Positions 15,098 through 15,562 of a stretch of 15,562 nucleotides of DNA are shown piece by piece. Both the position numbers and the translations under genes were made by a program. Location of the stretch: NCBI GenBank assembly GCA_017418585.1, contig JAFONG010000188.1, positions 1 through 15,562 of the forward strand. Direction: 5' to 3'. The notes under the pieces are model-generated. The model worked only from the letters and a program-made list of their open reading frames with translations, searched no databases and was not told where the DNA came from. This stretch comes from Erysipelotrichaceae bacterium (lineage in GTDB: Bacteria > Bacillota_I > Bacilli_A > Erysipelotrichales > Erysipelotrichaceae). Position 1 is the first letter of the stretch. Each line of letters opens with the position of its first letter.

Positions 15098-15562
15098 ATG
15101 GCAAAAGAAAAATTTGACCGTTCCCTGGAACATGTCAATATTGGTACTATCGGTCATATCGACCATGGTAAAACAACTTTAACTGCTGCAATTACCAAGA
15201 GACTTGCTGAAAAGGGTCTGGCAGACTTCAGAGACTACAACCAGATCGACAGTGCTCCGGAAGAGAAGGCTCGTGGTATCACGATCAACACCGCTCACGT
15301 TGAGTACAAGACAGCCAAGAGACACTATGCCCATGTTGACTGCCCGGGACACGCTGACTATATCAAGAACATGATTACCGGTGCTGCACAGATGGATGGT
15401 GCTATCCTGGTTGTTGCTGCAAACGATGGACCGATGCCTCAGACTCGTGAACATATCCTGCTGGCTAGACAGGTCGGTGTTCCTTACATCGTTGTATTCC
15501 TGAACAAGTGCGACATGGTCGACGACCCTGAACTGATCGACCTGGTCGAAATGGAAGTCAGA
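15098..15562 (+). CDS. tuf: Translation elongation factor Tu (N-terminal 155 residues, cut by window edge)
   Basis: EF-Tu carries aminoacyl-tRNA to the ribosomal A site with GTP. The frame is open to the window end and covers most of the GTPase domain of a protein of about 395 residues. It starts [21 protein letters not shown]1 is GHIDHGKTT at 19-27 (the usual form is GHVDHGKTT), switch II is [26 protein letters not shown] at 81-106, and G4 is NKCD at 136-139. The switch I stretch includes [30 protein letters not shown] (15080-15085) is 12 nt before the ATG, longer than for its neighbours. It is the last str-cluster gene in the standard bacterial order. Confidence 0.98.
   Translation, partial: MAKEKFDRSLEHVNIGTIGHIDHGKTTLTAAITKRLAEKGLADFRDYNQIDSAPEEKARGITINTAHVEYKTAKRHYAHVDCPGHADYIKNMITGAAQMDGAILVVAANDGPMPQTREHILLARQVGVPYIVVFLNKCDMVDDPELIDLVEMEVR

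Noticed and set aside
1..15562. CRISPR arrays, insertion sequences, tRNA genes, attachment sites or toxin-antitoxin pairs.
   Set aside because: I saw no regularly spaced repeats, transposase motifs, cloverleaf sequences or small paired genes. The intergenic gaps are short and explained by promoters, leaders and terminators.

Overview
This window looks like core chromosome of a low-to-moderate GC Firmicute. The best fit is the class Erysipelotrichia. The grounds are ribosomal proteins S4, S12 and S7, EF-G and EF-Tu of Firmicutes type, an EzrA division protein, a rapZ-yvcK-whiA cluster, purine-rich Shine-Dalgarno (SD) sites, and AGA as a common arginine codon. I cannot name a genus from sequence alone. 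All 16 genes I support look like housekeeping or common conserved genes. I see no insertion sequence, phage gene, CRISPR array, tRNA, rRNA or defence locus.

Layout. (1) Positions 1-924, minus strand: the N-terminal half of ezrA, cut by the window edge. It is divergent from rpsD (1145-1750), which follows a strong promoter and a folded leader resembling the Firmicutes S4 autoregulatory RNA. (2) rpsD converges on gmk (1815-2381, minus), and two terminators lie between them. gmk is divergent from rlmA (2416-3186), with only 34 bp between the start codons. (3) rlmA converges, with no spacer, on a long minus-strand run read from 9266 down to 3187: uvrB, a YczE-like membrane protein, rapZ, yvcK, whiA and a short-chain dehydrogenase. 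Genes in this run overlap or nearly touch, apart from a 33-bp gap before rapZ that holds a -10 box. (4) pepC (9360-10691) is divergent from uvrB and ends at a strong hairpin shared with the convergent DUF2804 gene (10723-11757, minus). (5) From 11893 on comes the str operon: promoter, a leader with two hairpins, rpsL, rpsG, fusA, and a tuf gene with its own promoter that runs off the window end.

How the genes work together. Translation machinery (S4, S12, S7, EF-G, EF-Tu, and the 23S rRNA methyltransferase RlmA) frames genes for nucleotide supply (Gmk), DNA repair (UvrB), cell division and envelope control (EzrA, YvcK, WhiA, RapZ) and peptide turnover (PepC).

The most notable signal is in the start sites. 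Five genes that begin transcription units (ezrA, gmk, rlmA, uvrB, rapZ) have a -10-like hexamer ending only 6-8 nt before the ATG and no good SD. This predicts leaderless or nearly leaderless mRNAs. Operon-internal genes, the ribosomal genes, pepC and DUF2804 have ordinary SDs. Two divergent promoter pairs are also so compact that RNA polymerase could probably occupy only one side at a time. I found no wholly new multi-gene system.
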